Notes: generated from the letters alone by a model not told the origin. 43,963 nt of DNA from Methylibium sp. (GCF_013817345.1 NZ_JACDCW010000024.1:1-43963); one strand, 5' to 3'. Positions 10,263 to 18,880 are shown, counted from the first letter of the stretch. Numbers and translations are program-made.

Positions 10263-11315
10263 TCAACGGATGGTGACGTTGGCGGTCTTGATGACTTCGC
10301 CCCACTTGCTGCGCTCGGCCTTCGTCACGGCGGCCAGCTTGGCGGGATCGCCGTGCTGGATCGCATAGCCCTGCTGGACCAGCGCCTTGCCGAGCTCCGG
10401 GTCGGCCAGCACCTTGGTGAGGTCTGCGTTGAGCCGCTTGACGATGTCCGGCGGCGTGCCCTTGGGCACGAACAGGCCGAACCAGTTGTCCACGTCGTAG
10501 CCGGGCACACCGCCTTCGGCCACGGTGGGCAGGTCGGGGAAGGCCGGCACGCGCTGCGTGGCGGCCACGGCCAGCGCGCGCAGCTTGCCCGCCTTCACGT
10601 GCACCATCGAGGCGGCCACGCTGTCGAACATGAAGGACACGGTGCCCGCCAGCAGGTCGGGCAGCGCCTGCGAGCTGCCCTTGTACGGAATGTGCGTGAG
10701 CTTGAGGTTCAGGCGCTGCGCGAGGAGCTCGGTTTCCAGGTGCGACAGCGTGCCGTTGCCCTGCGAGGCGTAGGTCACCTTGCCGTCGTTGGCCTTGAGC
10801 CACTGGATGAATTCCGGCAGCGTCTTGGCCGGCACCGAGGGGTGCACGTTGAGCATGTGCGCGCCGTTGGCCAGAAGCGAGACCGGCTCGAAATCGCGCG
10901 TGATGTCGGAGGTCGCGTTCGGATAAAGATGGCCGGCGATGGCCTGGTTGGTGAGCGCGCACAGGAAAAGGTGGTAGCCGTCGGGCGCAGACTGCGCCGC
11001 GTTCTCCAGACCGATCATGCCGCCGGCGCCGGGCTTGTTTTCCACGACGACCTGCTGGCCGAGCGTATCGCCCAGTCGCTGCGCGACGGCGCGCGCCAGG
11101 ATGTCGGTGGCGCCCGCTGGCGGAAAGGCGATGACCATGCGCACGGTCTTCGACGGATAGTCCTGCGCGCTGGCAAGCAATGGCCAGCCGGCAAGCACTC
11201 CCCCCGCCGACAAGGCGACACCGCCGGCCAGGCCCAACGCGCGGCGCCTCGAAAGCGCCGGTGCATCGTGGTCGCTCGGGCTGCTGATGTCGGAAGGGAA
11301 AGACTTGTCGTTCAT
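10263..11315 (-). CDS. Bug/TctC-family periplasmic solute-binding protein with Tat-like signal
   Basis: A 350-residue Bug-family receptor. The N-terminus has a twin-arginine-type signal (SRRRALGLAGGVALSAGGVLAG) and cleavage near LLASAQDYP. Family blocks follow: VRMVIAFPPAGATDILAR, VVVENKPGAGGMIGLENAAQSAPDGYHLF, LTHIPYKGSSQALPDLLAGTVSFMFDS and FPDLPTVAEGGVPGYD. The ATG giving MNDKSFPSD is chosen, with AAAGG about eight bases upstream; a 20-codon extension upstream is unlikely. It heads a two-gene unit with the gamma-glutamyltransferase-family gene. The receptor family binds carboxylic acids and amides; the combination suggests an amidated or gamma-glutamyl ligand, which is inference only. Confidence 0.92.
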   Translation of the reverse strand: MNDKSFPSDISSPSDHDAPALSRRRALGLAGGVALSAGGVLAGWPLLASAQDYPSKTVRMVIAFPPAGATDILARAVAQRLGDTLGQQVVVENKPGAGGMIGLENAAQSAPDGYHLFLCALTNQAIAGHLYPNATSDITRDFEPVSLLANGAHMLNVHPSVPAKTLPEFIQWLKANDGKVTYASQGNGTLSHLETELLAQRLNLKLTHIPYKGSSQALPDLLAGTVSFMFDSVAASMVHVKAGKLRALAVAATQRVPAFPDLPTVAEGGVPGYDVDNWFGLFVPKGTPPDIVKRLNADLTKVLADPELGKALVQQGYAIQHGDPAKLAAVTKAERSKWGEVIKTANVTIR

Positions 11316-11497
11316 GTCGGACCTTTGCTGGATGTGAGGTGGACGTCGGTCCTGGCGCGCAGGTAGTGCGGGCACAGAGTGCGACCCCTTGAAGCCGGCG
11401 CCGGTCGGCGCGAGCCACCCGGAAACTTACGCGACGCAGCCGCACCGGCAGTCCCGTTTTCCGCAAAAACGTTTTCAGCGGCCGCAGCCGGCGGCAG

Positions 11498-12277
11498 TCA
11501 AAGCAACGCGCTCATCTTCACGGCGGCTTCCCGCAACGCCGCCAGCTTCTTCAGCGCCGCATCGAGCGTCAACCGCGCCGAAGGCGCATGCACGGCAATG
11601 GCGGCGCGTGCGCGGCCTTGCGGGTCCAGCACCGGCACGGCCACGGCGATCAGGCCGAGGATGAACTCTTCGCGGTCGACCGAGCAGCCGCGCTCGGCAA
11701 TCTGTTCGCATTCGGCGCGCAGGGCCTTGCGCGATGTCAGGGTGTTGGCGGTCAGGCGCTGCAGCGGCAGGTGCGCGAGCAAGGCCTCGCGCTGCTCGCG
11801 CGGCATCAGGGCGAGAAAGAGCTTGCCGCTGGCGGTGCAGTGCAGCGGCACGTGCACGCCCACGTCCAGCGTGAGGCGCCAGGGCCAGGGGGCTTCCACG
11901 CGATCGAGATAAAGCACGCTGGCGCCGTCGAGGGTCGTGAAGTTGCAGGTTTCGCCGATCTGCGCCACCAGCTCGGCCAGCACCACGTGGCGCAGGCCGC
12001 GCACGCTGTCGTGGTTGAGCGTGTCGAGCGCGAGCTGGCGCAGTGCGGGGCCGGCGACGAAGAAGCGCTCGTCGATCTCGCGGGCAAGGAACCCGCTTTC
12101 GAGTAGCTGCGCGCACAAGCGGTGCGCCGTGGCCTTGGGGAGCCCGAGATGCGTCGCCAGGTCGGCCAACGACAACGCACGGCCCGCACTCGCCAGCGCG
12201 GCCAGCAGGCGCAGGCTGCGCTCGGCAGAGGAGCCGGTGGCTGCCGTGGTTGGTCGGGTCTCTGGAGGTCGTTCCAT
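11498..12277 (-). CDS. IclR-family transcriptional regulator (GMC/TRAP unit)
   Basis: A 259-residue IclR-type regulator. The winged helix occupies about residues 17-80 (SSAERSLRLLAALASAGRALSLADLATHLGLPKATAHRLCAQLLESGFL), and the ligand domain follows with ETCNFTTLDGASVLYLDRVEAPWPWRL, VPLHCTASGKLFLALMP and the late VAVPVLDPQGRARAAIAVHAPSARL. The two family hallmarks, a TASGK loop and a DREEF..GL stretch, are present. It is divergent from the GMC oxidoreductase and TRAP genes across 164 bases that contain two palindromes of identical design, one over the predicted -35 region and one at the start of transcription, so it probably represses that unit and perhaps itself. It is followed on its own strand, about 180 bases on, by the Bug gene. 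Confidence 0.93.
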   Translation of the reverse strand: MERPPETRPTTAATGSSAERSLRLLAALASAGRALSLADLATHLGLPKATAHRLCAQLLESGFLAREIDERFFVAGPALRQLALDTLNHDSVRGLRHVVLAELVAQIGETCNFTTLDGASVLYLDRVEAPWPWRLTLDVGVHVPLHCTASGKLFLALMPREQREALLAHLPLQRLTANTLTSRKALRAECEQIAERGCSVDREEFILGLIAVAVPVLDPQGRARAAIAVHAPSARLTLDAALKKLAALREAAVKMSALL

Positions 12278-12296
12278 GCGGGTAAACAGCTATCGC

Positions 12297-12360
12297 CGGA
12301 ACATTGTGTTCCGTTTTCTTTGATCCTAGGATGGGGTTTATCGGAACCGGACGTTCCGAT
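12297..12360 (+). promoter_or_regulatory. Twin IclR-type operators and sigma70-like promoter of the GMC/TRAP unit
   Basis: Operator 1 is CGGAAC-ATTGT-GTTCCG at 12297-12313. Operator 2 at 12340-12360 has arms ATCGGAAC and GTTCCGAT, also with a 5-base spacer. Between and overlapping them is a -35 candidate TTGTGT (12304-12309), a 17-base spacer and a -10 candidate TAGGAT (12327-12332). Operator 1 covers the -35 and operator 2 begins at about +1, an arrangement expected for repression by the adjacent IclR protein. Purine-first half-sites with short spacers match known IclR and KdgR operators. Confidence 0.75.
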
Positions 12361-12441
12361 TTATCGGGCGAAGACCGCCCTCCCCGTCCAGCGATTCGGC
12401 CATCGCGCCGTGGTCGCCTGCTCGTTCGCGCGAAAGACGTG

Positions 12442-14064
12442 ATGTCCGAAGACTTCGACTACATCGTGGTGGGTGCGGGCTCGGCGGGTTGCGTGCTGGC
12501 CGCGCGGCTGAGCGAAGACCCGGCCACGCGCGTGCTGTTGCTGGAAGCCGGACCGCGCGACCGCTCGCCGTGGATCCACCTGCCCATCGGCTATGGCAAG
12601 ACCATGTGGAACGCCAAGTACAACTGGTGCTTCCACACCGATCCCGACCCCGGCATGAACGGGCGGCGCATCTACTGGCCGCGCGGCAAGACGCTCGGTG
12701 GCTCGAGCTCGATCAACGGCCTGATCTACATCCGCGGCCAGCGCGAGGACTACGACCACTGGGCCGCGCTCGGTAACACCGGCTGGGGCTTTGAGGACGT
12801 GCTGCCGTACTTCATCCGCTCCGAAGGCAACCAGCGCGGCGCCAGCAGCTACCACGGCGGCAGCGGCCCGTTGCGCGTGTCCGACATCGGCGCGAAGCAC
12901 GAACTGATCGAGGCCTTCATCGGCGGCGCCAACGAGATCGGCGTGCCCCGGACTGACGACTTCAACGGCGCGAGCCAGGAAGGCGCCGGCTACTTCCAGC
13001 TCAACACCTGGAAGGGCTGGCGCTGCAGCACGGCCAAGGCCTATCTCGGCCCGGCCCGGCGCCGCCCGAACCTGCGCATCGCCACCGAAGCGCAGGCCAC
13101 CAGCGTGGTGTTCGAGGGCCGGCGCGCGGTCGGCGTGCGCTACCGGCAAGGCGGCATGTCCCGGCAGGCGCGCGGCCGCGCCGAAGTGCTGCTGGCGGCC
13201 GGCGCGCTGCAGTCGCCGCAGCTCCTGCAGTTGTCGGGCGTCGGCCCGAGGCCGCTGCTCGAACGGCATGGCATCCCGGTCGTCCATGCCTTGCCCGGCG
13301 TCGGCGAGAACCTGCAGGACCACCTTCAGATCCGCCTGAACTACGAGTGCACGCGTCCGGTCACCACCAACGACCAGCTCAATTCATGGCTTGGGCAGAT
13401 GCGCATCGGCCTGCAGTGGCTGCTCTTTCGCACCGGGCCGCTGGCGATCGGCATCAACCAGGCCGGCTGCTTCATGCATGCGCTGCACCGCGCCGACGGC
13501 ACGCGCGAGGCCGCCACGCCCGACATCCAGTTCCACGTCGCCACGCTTTCGGCGGACATGGCCGGCGGCGCGGTGCACCCGTTCTCGGGCTTCACGCTGT
13601 CGGTGTGCCAGTTGCGGCCCGAAGCGCGCGGGCATGTGCGCCTGCGCAGCACCGACCCGTTCGAGCCGCCGGAGATGCAGCCCTACTACCTTTCGACCGA
13701 GCTCGATCGCCGCACCAACGTGGCCGCCGTGCGAGCCGCGCGGGCGATCGCCGCCGCGCCGGCGATGCGCCCGTACGTGAAACGCGAAGTCAAGCCGGGG
13801 CCCGAGGCCTCGACCGACGCAGAACTCCTGGAGTTCTGCCGCAACCACGGCGCCACGATCTTCCACCCGAGCGGCACCTGCAAGATGGGCAGCGATGCGC
13901 TCGCGGTCGTCGACGTGCGGCTGCGCGTGCACGGCCTGGCCGGCTTGCGCGTGATCGACTGTTCGGTGATGCCGACGCTCGTGTCCGGCAACACCAACGC
14001 GCCGGCCGTGATGCTGGCCGAGAAGGCGGTGGACATGATCCGCGAGGACGCCATGCACGGGTAG
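12442..14064 (+). CDS. GMC-family FAD-dependent oxidoreductase (choline/alcohol dehydrogenase-like)
   Basis: A 540-residue GMC oxidoreductase. The FAD-binding GAGSAG motif is at residues 11-16 (DYIVVGAGSAGCVLAARLSED); GMC signature 1 appears as WPRGKTLGGSSSINGLIYIRG and signature 2 as LLAAGALQSPQLLQLSGVGP. The catalytic His lies in HPSGTCKMG and the partner Asn in LVSGNTNAPAVMLAEKA. Such enzymes oxidise primary alcohols or hydroxyl groups with FAD, passing electrons to a quinone or oxygen. The ATG in VRAKDVMSEDF is chosen; the longer frame starts inside the operator. It is the first gene of a unit with a complete TRAP transporter, so its substrate is presumably an organic acid or alcohol brought in by that system. 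Confidence 0.93.
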   Translation: MSEDFDYIVVGAGSAGCVLAARLSEDPATRVLLLEAGPRDRSPWIHLPIGYGKTMWNAKYNWCFHTDPDPGMNGRRIYWPRGKTLGGSSSINGLIYIRGQREDYDHWAALGNTGWGFEDVLPYFIRSEGNQRGASSYHGGSGPLRVSDIGAKHELIEAFIGGANEIGVPRTDDFNGASQEGAGYFQLNTWKGWRCSTAKAYLGPARRRPNLRIATEAQATSVVFEGRRAVGVRYRQGGMSRQARGRAEVLLAAGALQSPQLLQLSGVGPRPLLERHGIPVVHALPGVGENLQDHLQIRLNYECTRPVTTNDQLNSWLGQMRIGLQWLLFRTGPLAIGINQAGCFMHALHRADGTREAATPDIQFHVATLSADMAGGAVHPFSGFTLSVCQLRPEARGHVRLRSTDPFEPPEMQPYYLSTELDRRTNVAAVRAARAIAAAPAMRPYVKREVKPGPEASTDAELLEFCRNHGATIFHPSGTCKMGSDALAVVDVRLRVHGLAGLRVIDCSVMPTLVSGNTNAPAVMLAEKAVDMIREDAMHG

Positions 14065-14078
14065 ACAAGCGCAAGGGT

Positions 14079-14098
14079 GAAGGCCTGTTCGGGCCTTC
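14079..14098 (+). other. Intercistronic hairpin between GMC and DctP genes
   Basis: A perfect 7-bp stem (GAAGGCC at 14079-14085, GGCCTTC at 14092-14098) with a 6-base loop lies 15 bases after the GMC stop. With no T-run it more likely affects mRNA processing or stability than termination, for instance allowing more receptor than enzyme. Confidence 0.45.
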
Positions 14099-14127
14099 GG
14101 TGTTCGGGTGACAACAGGAGAAATGAA

Positions 14128-15261
14128 ATGGCTGGAGAGACGACGAGACTGACACGACGGCGGGCGCTCGGCGCCGGCGCGGCGGCACTGGCATCGGCCG
14201 GCGCGCTGGCGACCGGCCCGGCCAGGGCGCAAGGCGTCACAAGCATGAAGATCCAGACGGCGGTGCCGACGTCGAGCATCTATTTCGATCTGATGAAACG
14301 CTTCGGCGAGCGCTGCGACAAGATGTCCAACGGGCGCCTGAAGATGGAAATGCTGCCCGACGGCGCCGTGGTCAACGCCTTCGAGATGCTCGACGCCGTG
14401 GACAAGGGCGTGGTCGACGGCGGCTATTCCTGGGCCCACTACTGGTCGGGCAAGAACAGCGCCGCGGGGCTGTTCTCCAACCCGGCCGCCGGCGGAGGCA
14501 CCGGCATGGACCAGCTCTCGCACGTGGCCTGGCTGATGCAGGGCGGCGGCAATGCGCTCTACAAGCGGTTCTACGCCGACGTGCTCAAGGTCAACGTCGA
14601 GCCCTTCATGCTGCAGCCCATGGGGCCCGACCCGCTCGGCTGGTTCAAGACGCCGATCTCGTCGCTCGAGGACATGAGGAAGCTCAAGTACCGCGCGCCA
14701 CCGGGGCTGGTGGGCGAAATCTTCAAGGAGATGGGCATCAACGCGGTGGCCATGCCGGGCGGCGAAATCGTTCCCGCCGCGCAGCGCGGCGTGATCGACG
14801 CGGCCGAGTGGATCGGGCCGGCCGACGACGTGGCGCTGGGCTTTCACACCGTGTTCAAGCACTACTACCTGCAGGGCCTGCACCAGTCCACCGACGTGGG
14901 CGAAGTGCTGATCAACAAGGCGGTGTGGAACAAGCTGCCTGCCGACCTGAAAGCCGTGGTCGAGGGTTCGGCGATGGCCACGATGATGGAAACCTACAGC
15001 TACAACGTCCACCGCAACGCGCAGGCGCTGCAGCGGCTGAAGACGGAGTTCAAGATCACCGTGCACGACACGCCGAAGGACATCTTCCCCGCCTTCATCA
15101 AGGCGACCAACCTTGTCTACGACCGCGAGGCCGGCAAGAACCCGTTCTTCAAGGAAGTGCTCGAGTCGCAGCGCGCGTTCGCGAAGATCGTGGTGCCGTA
15201 CTGGAACAAGATCAACGGCCTGTATTTCAACCTGGGCATGGAGTCGCCCAACGCCGTCTGA
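14128..15261 (+). CDS. TRAP transporter solute receptor, DctP family
   Basis: A 377-residue periplasmic receptor with a twin-arginine-like signal (TRLTRRRALGAGAAALASAGAL, cleavage near GPARAQG). Family features follow: MKIQTAVPTSSIYFDLMKRFGERCDKMSNGRLKMEMLPDGAVV, the DGGYSWAHYW pocket segment, LKYRAPPGLVGEIFKEMG with the arginine that usually pairs with the ligand carboxylate, and EWIGPADDVALGFH. This resembles the branch that binds 2-oxo acids or lactate, but the ligand is not certain. AGGAGA at 14116-14121 is correctly spaced before the ATG. It is second in the GMC-DctP-DctQ-DctM unit. Confidence 0.93.
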   Translation: MAGETTRLTRRRALGAGAAALASAGALATGPARAQGVTSMKIQTAVPTSSIYFDLMKRFGERCDKMSNGRLKMEMLPDGAVVNAFEMLDAVDKGVVDGGYSWAHYWSGKNSAAGLFSNPAAGGGTGMDQLSHVAWLMQGGGNALYKRFYADVLKVNVEPFMLQPMGPDPLGWFKTPISSLEDMRKLKYRAPPGLVGEIFKEMGINAVAMPGGEIVPAAQRGVIDAAEWIGPADDVALGFHTVFKHYYLQGLHQSTDVGEVLINKAVWNKLPADLKAVVEGSAMATMMETYSYNVHRNAQALQRLKTEFKITVHDTPKDIFPAFIKATNLVYDREAGKNPFFKEVLESQRAFAKIVVPYWNKINGLYFNLGMESPNAV

Positions 15262-15276
15262 GCGTTGCGGCTTTCA

Positions 15277-15317
15277 GCGCAGCGATGTCCGTGCATCGCT
15301 GCGCGTTCTTTCTTTTC
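15277..15317 (+). terminator. Terminator-like hairpin between DctP and DctQ
   Basis: An 11-bp perfect stem (GCGCAGCGATG at 15277-15287 with CATCGCTGCGC at 15294-15304), a 6-base loop and a T/C run (15306-15317) lie 15 bases after the receptor stop. It looks like a full intrinsic terminator inside the operon. Partial read-through would give many receptor molecules per membrane complex. Confidence 0.8.
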
Positions 15318-15344
15318 ATTCCGGCCGATCCGTGAAAGCTGAAC

Positions 15345-15902
15345 ATGAACCACCGGGATAGCGGATTCGCGCGCACGGCGCGCCGCCTCGACCAGATTGC
15401 GCTGGCTTCCGGGCACATCACCGCCTGGCTCATCCTGCCGATGGTGCTGTCGCTGACCTACGAAGTGGTGTCGCGCTACGTGTTCAACGCACCCACCGAA
15501 TGGGCCTACGACATGACCTTCATGCTGTACGGGAGCTTCTTCATGCTCGGCGCGGCCTACACGCTGCAGCGCAAAGGCCACGTGCGCACCGATCTGCTCT
15601 ACACGGGGTGGTCGCCGCGCCGGCAGGCCGTGACCGATCTCGCCTGCTACCTCGTCATGTTCCTGCCCTTCGTCGGCGTCTTCGTGTTCACCGGCTGGGG
15701 CTACTTCGAGAAGGCCTGGACCAACAACGAAACCTTCGTCAGCAGTTCCTGGCGACCGATCACCTGGCCGTTCCGCCTGGCCATGCCGCTGGCCGGCGTG
15801 CTGCTGCTGATCCAGGGACTGAGCGAGTGCCTCAAGTGCATTCACACGCTGCGCGCCGGCGAATGGCCCGACCCGGCCCCCGTGCCCGAGGTGGACGCAT
15901 GA
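15345..15902 (+). CDS. TRAP transporter small permease subunit, DctQ family
   Basis: A 185-residue protein with four predicted membrane helices (around residues 24-44, 57-77, 97-117 and 138-158). It has the DctQ pattern LTYEVVSRYVFNAPTEWAYDMTFMLYGSFFMLGAAYTLQRKGHVRTDLLY, where the WAYD and GHVR residues are typical. DctQ bridges the receptor-dependent large subunit in the inner membrane. It begins about 83 bases after the receptor gene, downstream of a terminator-like hairpin, and is followed 40 bases later by the large subunit gene. Confidence 0.92.
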   Translation: MNHRDSGFARTARRLDQIALASGHITAWLILPMVLSLTYEVVSRYVFNAPTEWAYDMTFMLYGSFFMLGAAYTLQRKGHVRTDLLYTGWSPRRQAVTDLACYLVMFLPFVGVFVFTGWGYFEKAWTNNETFVSSSWRPITWPFRLAMPLAGVLLLIQGLSECLKCIHTLRAGEWPDPAPVPEVDA

Positions 15903-15942
15903 ACCGCCTGTCTGCAGTGAAGACCGAAGCCGGAGCCCCCCG

Positions 15943-17253
15943 ATGAGCAATGAAATCCTGGGCATCGCGGCGCTCTGTGTGCTGTTCGGCGTCATCTTCA
16001 TCGGCTTTCCGATTTCCTTCACCCTCGGCGCCGTCTCGCTGGCCACCGGCTTCATCGCGCTGGGGCCGGTGGTGTTCGACCTGGCCGTCCTGCAGACCTA
16101 CTCGGTCATGCGCGACACGGTGCTCGCGTCGATCCCCTTCTTCCTGTTCATGGGCTTCCTGCTCGAACAGTCGGGGTTGGTCGAGCGCCTGTTCAAAGGC
16201 ATCCAGCAGCTGCTGGCCGGCGTGCGCGGCTCGCTCTACATCGCCGTGCTCGTCACCGCCACCATCTTCGCGGCGGCGACCGGCATCGTCGGCTCCGCCG
16301 TCACGCTGCTCGGCGTGATGGCCGGGCCTTCGATGATCAAGAGCGGCTACGACGCGAAGATGAGCGCCGGCGCCATCGCCGCCGGCGGCACGCTGGGCAT
16401 CCTGATCCCGCCCAGCGTGATGCTGATCGTGATGGGGCCGGTGGTGGGCGTGCCCGCCACCGACCTCTTCGCCGCGGCCGTGCTGCCCGGGCTGCTGCTC
16501 TCCACTTTGTTCACGCTGTGGTGCCTGGTGCGCTGCTGGATCAACCCGTCGCTCGGCCCGGCGCTGCCGATGGAGATGCGCGCCCCGTCGCTCGGGCCGG
16601 TGGTGATGGATCTGGTGCTGGGAGTGCTGCCGGTCGTCGTGGTCATCATGGCCACGCTCGGCGTGATCCTGTTCGGCATCGCCACGCCGACCGACGCAGG
16701 CGCCGTCGGTTGCTTCGCCACCTTCGTGCTCACGGTGGGCTCGGGCCGCATGACGTTCGCGAAGATCCGCAAGTCGGCCTACCAGACGCTCGAAGTCTCC
16801 AGCATGATCCTGCTGCTGGTGGCGGCGTCGAACCTGTTCGGCTCGGTGTTCTCTCGCCTGGGCAGCCCGCAGTACATGGCCGAATGGCTGCTCAGCCTGT
16901 CGCTGCCGCCGACGATGATGCTGGTGCTCATCCTCGCGCTGATCTTCGTGCTGGGCTGGCCGCTCGAATGGGTGCCGATCGTGCTGATCGTCATACCGGT
17001 CGTGCTGCCGATCGTGCAGGCGGCGGGCATCGACCTGATCTGGTTCTGCACGCTGGTCGCGGTGACGCTGCAGACGGCCTGGCTCTCACCGCCGGTCGCC
17101 TTGTCGGCGTATTTCCTGAAGGGCGTGGTGCCGCAGTGGGAGCTCAAGCAGATCTACGCCGGCATGGTGCAGTTCATGATCCTGCAGGTGATCGCGGTCG
17201 GGTTGCTGCTGCTGTTCCCGAAGCTCGCCACGTGGTTGCCGGGGGTCAACTGA
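15943..17253 (+). CDS. TRAP transporter large permease subunit, DctM family
   Basis: A 436-residue DctM protein with about 12 hydrophobic segments, the usual size for the family. Typical stretches are FFLFMGFLLEQSGLVERLFKGIQQLLAGVRGSLYIAVLVTATIFAAATGIVGSAV, GYDAKMSAGAIAAGGTLGILIPPSVMLIVMGPVVGV, and ATPTDAGAVGCFATFVL. The elevator-type domain moves Na+ and the organic anion delivered by the receptor. It is the last gene of the unit, convergent with a TauE/SafE gene only 28 bases away. The intact Gly/Pro-rich GTLGILIPPS loop suggests a working transporter. Confidence 0.94.
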   Translation: MSNEILGIAALCVLFGVIFIGFPISFTLGAVSLATGFIALGPVVFDLAVLQTYSVMRDTVLASIPFFLFMGFLLEQSGLVERLFKGIQQLLAGVRGSLYIAVLVTATIFAAATGIVGSAVTLLGVMAGPSMIKSGYDAKMSAGAIAAGGTLGILIPPSVMLIVMGPVVGVPATDLFAAAVLPGLLLSTLFTLWCLVRCWINPSLGPALPMEMRAPSLGPVVMDLVLGVLPVVVVIMATLGVILFGIATPTDAGAVGCFATFVLTVGSGRMTFAKIRKSAYQTLEVSSMILLLVAASNLFGSVFSRLGSPQYMAEWLLSLSLPPTMMLVLILALIFVLGWPLEWVPIVLIVIPVVLPIVQAAGIDLIWFCTLVAVTLQTAWLSPPVALSAYFLKGVVPQWELKQIYAGMVQFMILQVIAVGLLLLFPKLATWLPGVN

Positions 17254-17281
17254 CGGCGCGGATCGATCCCCGCTCGCTCGA

Positions 17282-18058
17282 TCAGTTGCCAGCGAGATCG
17301 AACGCCGCACGCGCCACGCCGAGACCGGAGATGAAGATCAGCAGGTTCAGCACGAAGCCGTGAAAGCGGGCCGGGTCCGCGCCTTCGAACAGGTGCCGGC
17401 CGATGCGGATGCCGGCCAGCATGCCGGTGCCGAGCACCAGGCCCCATAGCATTGTTTCAGAGCCCAGTAGCCCCGCCGCTGGCGCCGCCCCGGTCGATGC
17501 AACGGCGGCGCAAAGCAACGTGTAACCGGCTCCAAACACCAAAAATGTAATCATCGTGCCGCGTAGGGCCGCTGGCGGCATGCCGGAAGCAGTCATTAGC
17601 ATCGCCGCAACGACGCCGCCACTCGCCGCTACGCCATTCAAGAGTCCGGATATCACGCCGGTCGCTATGAGCAACGTCCGGCTTCGCACGATGCGGTGTC
17701 GGGCGCTGATACGCAGCCCGGCCGCAGTCACCATCAGCACTATGCCAACCACCAAACGTAGCAGCGTGTCGGGAAGCACGGCCAGCAACGCCACACCCAC
17801 CGGAACAAACAAGGCATGGCCCGCGACCAGCCATCGCAGCCAGTCGCGATCTGCGTGCTGAGCGGTGCTACGCAGAAGACTAATGCTCGCGAGCATTTCG
17901 AGAGCGAGAGCGGCAGGAACCACGGTCGATGGAGCAACGAACAGCGACATACCTGCGACGGTAAGTGCCGAGAAGCCGAAGCCTGCGAAGCCCCGAACGG
18001 CACCGGCCGCCGCTGCGACGAGCAGTCCGACCAGCAGCACGGTAGGCGCGATCGTCAC
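17282..18058 (-). CDS. TauE/SafE-family membrane permease (IclR-coupled)
   Basis: A 258-residue membrane protein with about eight hydrophobic segments and the two TauE/SafE repeats: AAAAGAVRGFAGFGFSALTVAG near the N-terminus and ATGVISGLLNGVAASGGVVAAMLM in the second half. The family includes sulfoacetate or sulfite exporters and other anion carriers; the substrate is not readable. The start is a GTG sharing four bases (GTGA) with the stop of the upstream IclR gene, so the two are translationally coupled and the permease is probably induced by the regulator's ligand. The much longer open frame upstream is the IclR gene read in another frame. Composition is slightly less G+C-rich than that of the TRAP genes. 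Confidence 0.88.
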   Translation of the reverse strand: MTIAPTVLLVGLLVAAAAGAVRGFAGFGFSALTVAGMSLFVAPSTVVPAALALEMLASISLLRSTAQHADRDWLRWLVAGHALFVPVGVALLAVLPDTLLRLVVGIVLMVTAAGLRISARHRIVRSRTLLIATGVISGLLNGVAASGGVVAAMLMTASGMPPAALRGTMITFLVFGAGYTLLCAAVASTGAAPAAGLLGSETMLWGLVLGTGMLAGIRIGRHLFEGADPARFHGFVLNLLIFISGLGVARAAFDLAGN

Positions 18059-18864
18059 CGTCGCTTCACGCTGGCAGCGGAATCTAGAGCGGGTGCCTGG
18101 CCAACGCTTCCGTAGCCCAGCGTGGCGCGCGCGTCCCGGGCGCAGGCCAGCAGTCGGTCGGCGAGCTGACGCACGCGCGGGCGTGCAAAGCGGATCGACG
18201 GCACGGTGACGCCGACGGCGGCAACCGGCTCGTTGAGTGCGTTGAATACCGGCGCGCCGAGCCCGCAGACGCCGACGCGCCACTCCTCGCGGTTCTCGGC
18301 ATAGCCACGCGCTCGCGTGCGCTCGAGGTCAGCCCACAAGGCATCGAAGTCAGTCAGCGTGTTGGGCGTCTGCGGCCGCAGCACGCCCAGGCCCTCGCGC
18401 AATGATTCGCGTGCCAGGGCGCCGGCCGCAAGCAGTGCCTTGCCGGAGGCCACGCAGTAAGCCGGAGCCCGCCCTCCTACGCGGGAATACGCGATCACCG
18501 GCAACGGGCTGCCGAACTTGTCGAGATAGACGATCTCGGTGCCGTCTAGCGCGGCCAAGTGGATCGTCTCGCCTGTCTCGCGCGCCAGCAGGGCCAGATG
18601 CGAGCGCAGCAGCCATCGCACACCGGCGGCCGATTCAATCAGCGCGCCCAACTCAAAGACACGCAGGCTCGCCCGGTAAGCACTAGTTCTTTCGTCTTGC
18701 CGGGCCCAACCGCACTCCGCGAGCGTGTGCAATATCCGATGCGCGTTGCTGCGCGCCATACCGAACGCCAGCGCCACGTCGGCCACACGACAACCGCGCT
18801 GCTGCCGGATCAGCCAATCGAGCACCGCTAGTCCTTTCACAAGAGTCGAGTGCACATGCGACAT
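18055..18864 (-). CDS. IclR-family transcriptional regulator coupled to a TauE/SafE permease
   Basis: A 269-residue IclR protein. The winged helix is in residues 5-70 (STLVKGLAVLDWLIRQQRGCRVADVALAFGMARSNAHRILHTLAECGW) and the effector domain holds ETGETIHLAALDGTEIVYLDKFGSPLPVI, APAYCVASGKALLAAG and RGYAENREEWRVGVCGLGAPVFNALNEPVAAVGVTVPS, close to family consensus. I start at the ATG giving MSHVHSTLVKG; an 11-codon extension begins with TTG and lies on a palindrome (18881-18898) that is better read as an operator. Its stop overlaps the permease start by four bases. Upstream on the same strand was another TauE/SafE gene, now separated by an IS element. Confidence 0.9.
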   Translation of the reverse strand: MSHVHSTLVKGLAVLDWLIRQQRGCRVADVALAFGMARSNAHRILHTLAECGWARQDERTSAYRASLRVFELGALIESAAGVRWLLRSHLALLARETGETIHLAALDGTEIVYLDKFGSPLPVIAYSRVGGRAPAYCVASGKALLAAGALARESLREGLGVLRPQTPNTLTDFDALWADLERTRARGYAENREEWRVGVCGLGAPVFNALNEPVAAVGVTVPSIRFARPRVRQLADRLLACARDARATLGYGSVGQAPALDSAASVKRR

Positions 18865-18880
18865 GTTAAGTAGCCCACTA

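Noticed and set aside
13384-15066. 560-codon minus-strand frame
   Set aside because: It spans the antisense of both the GMC and DctP genes and their spacer, which no real gene would do.
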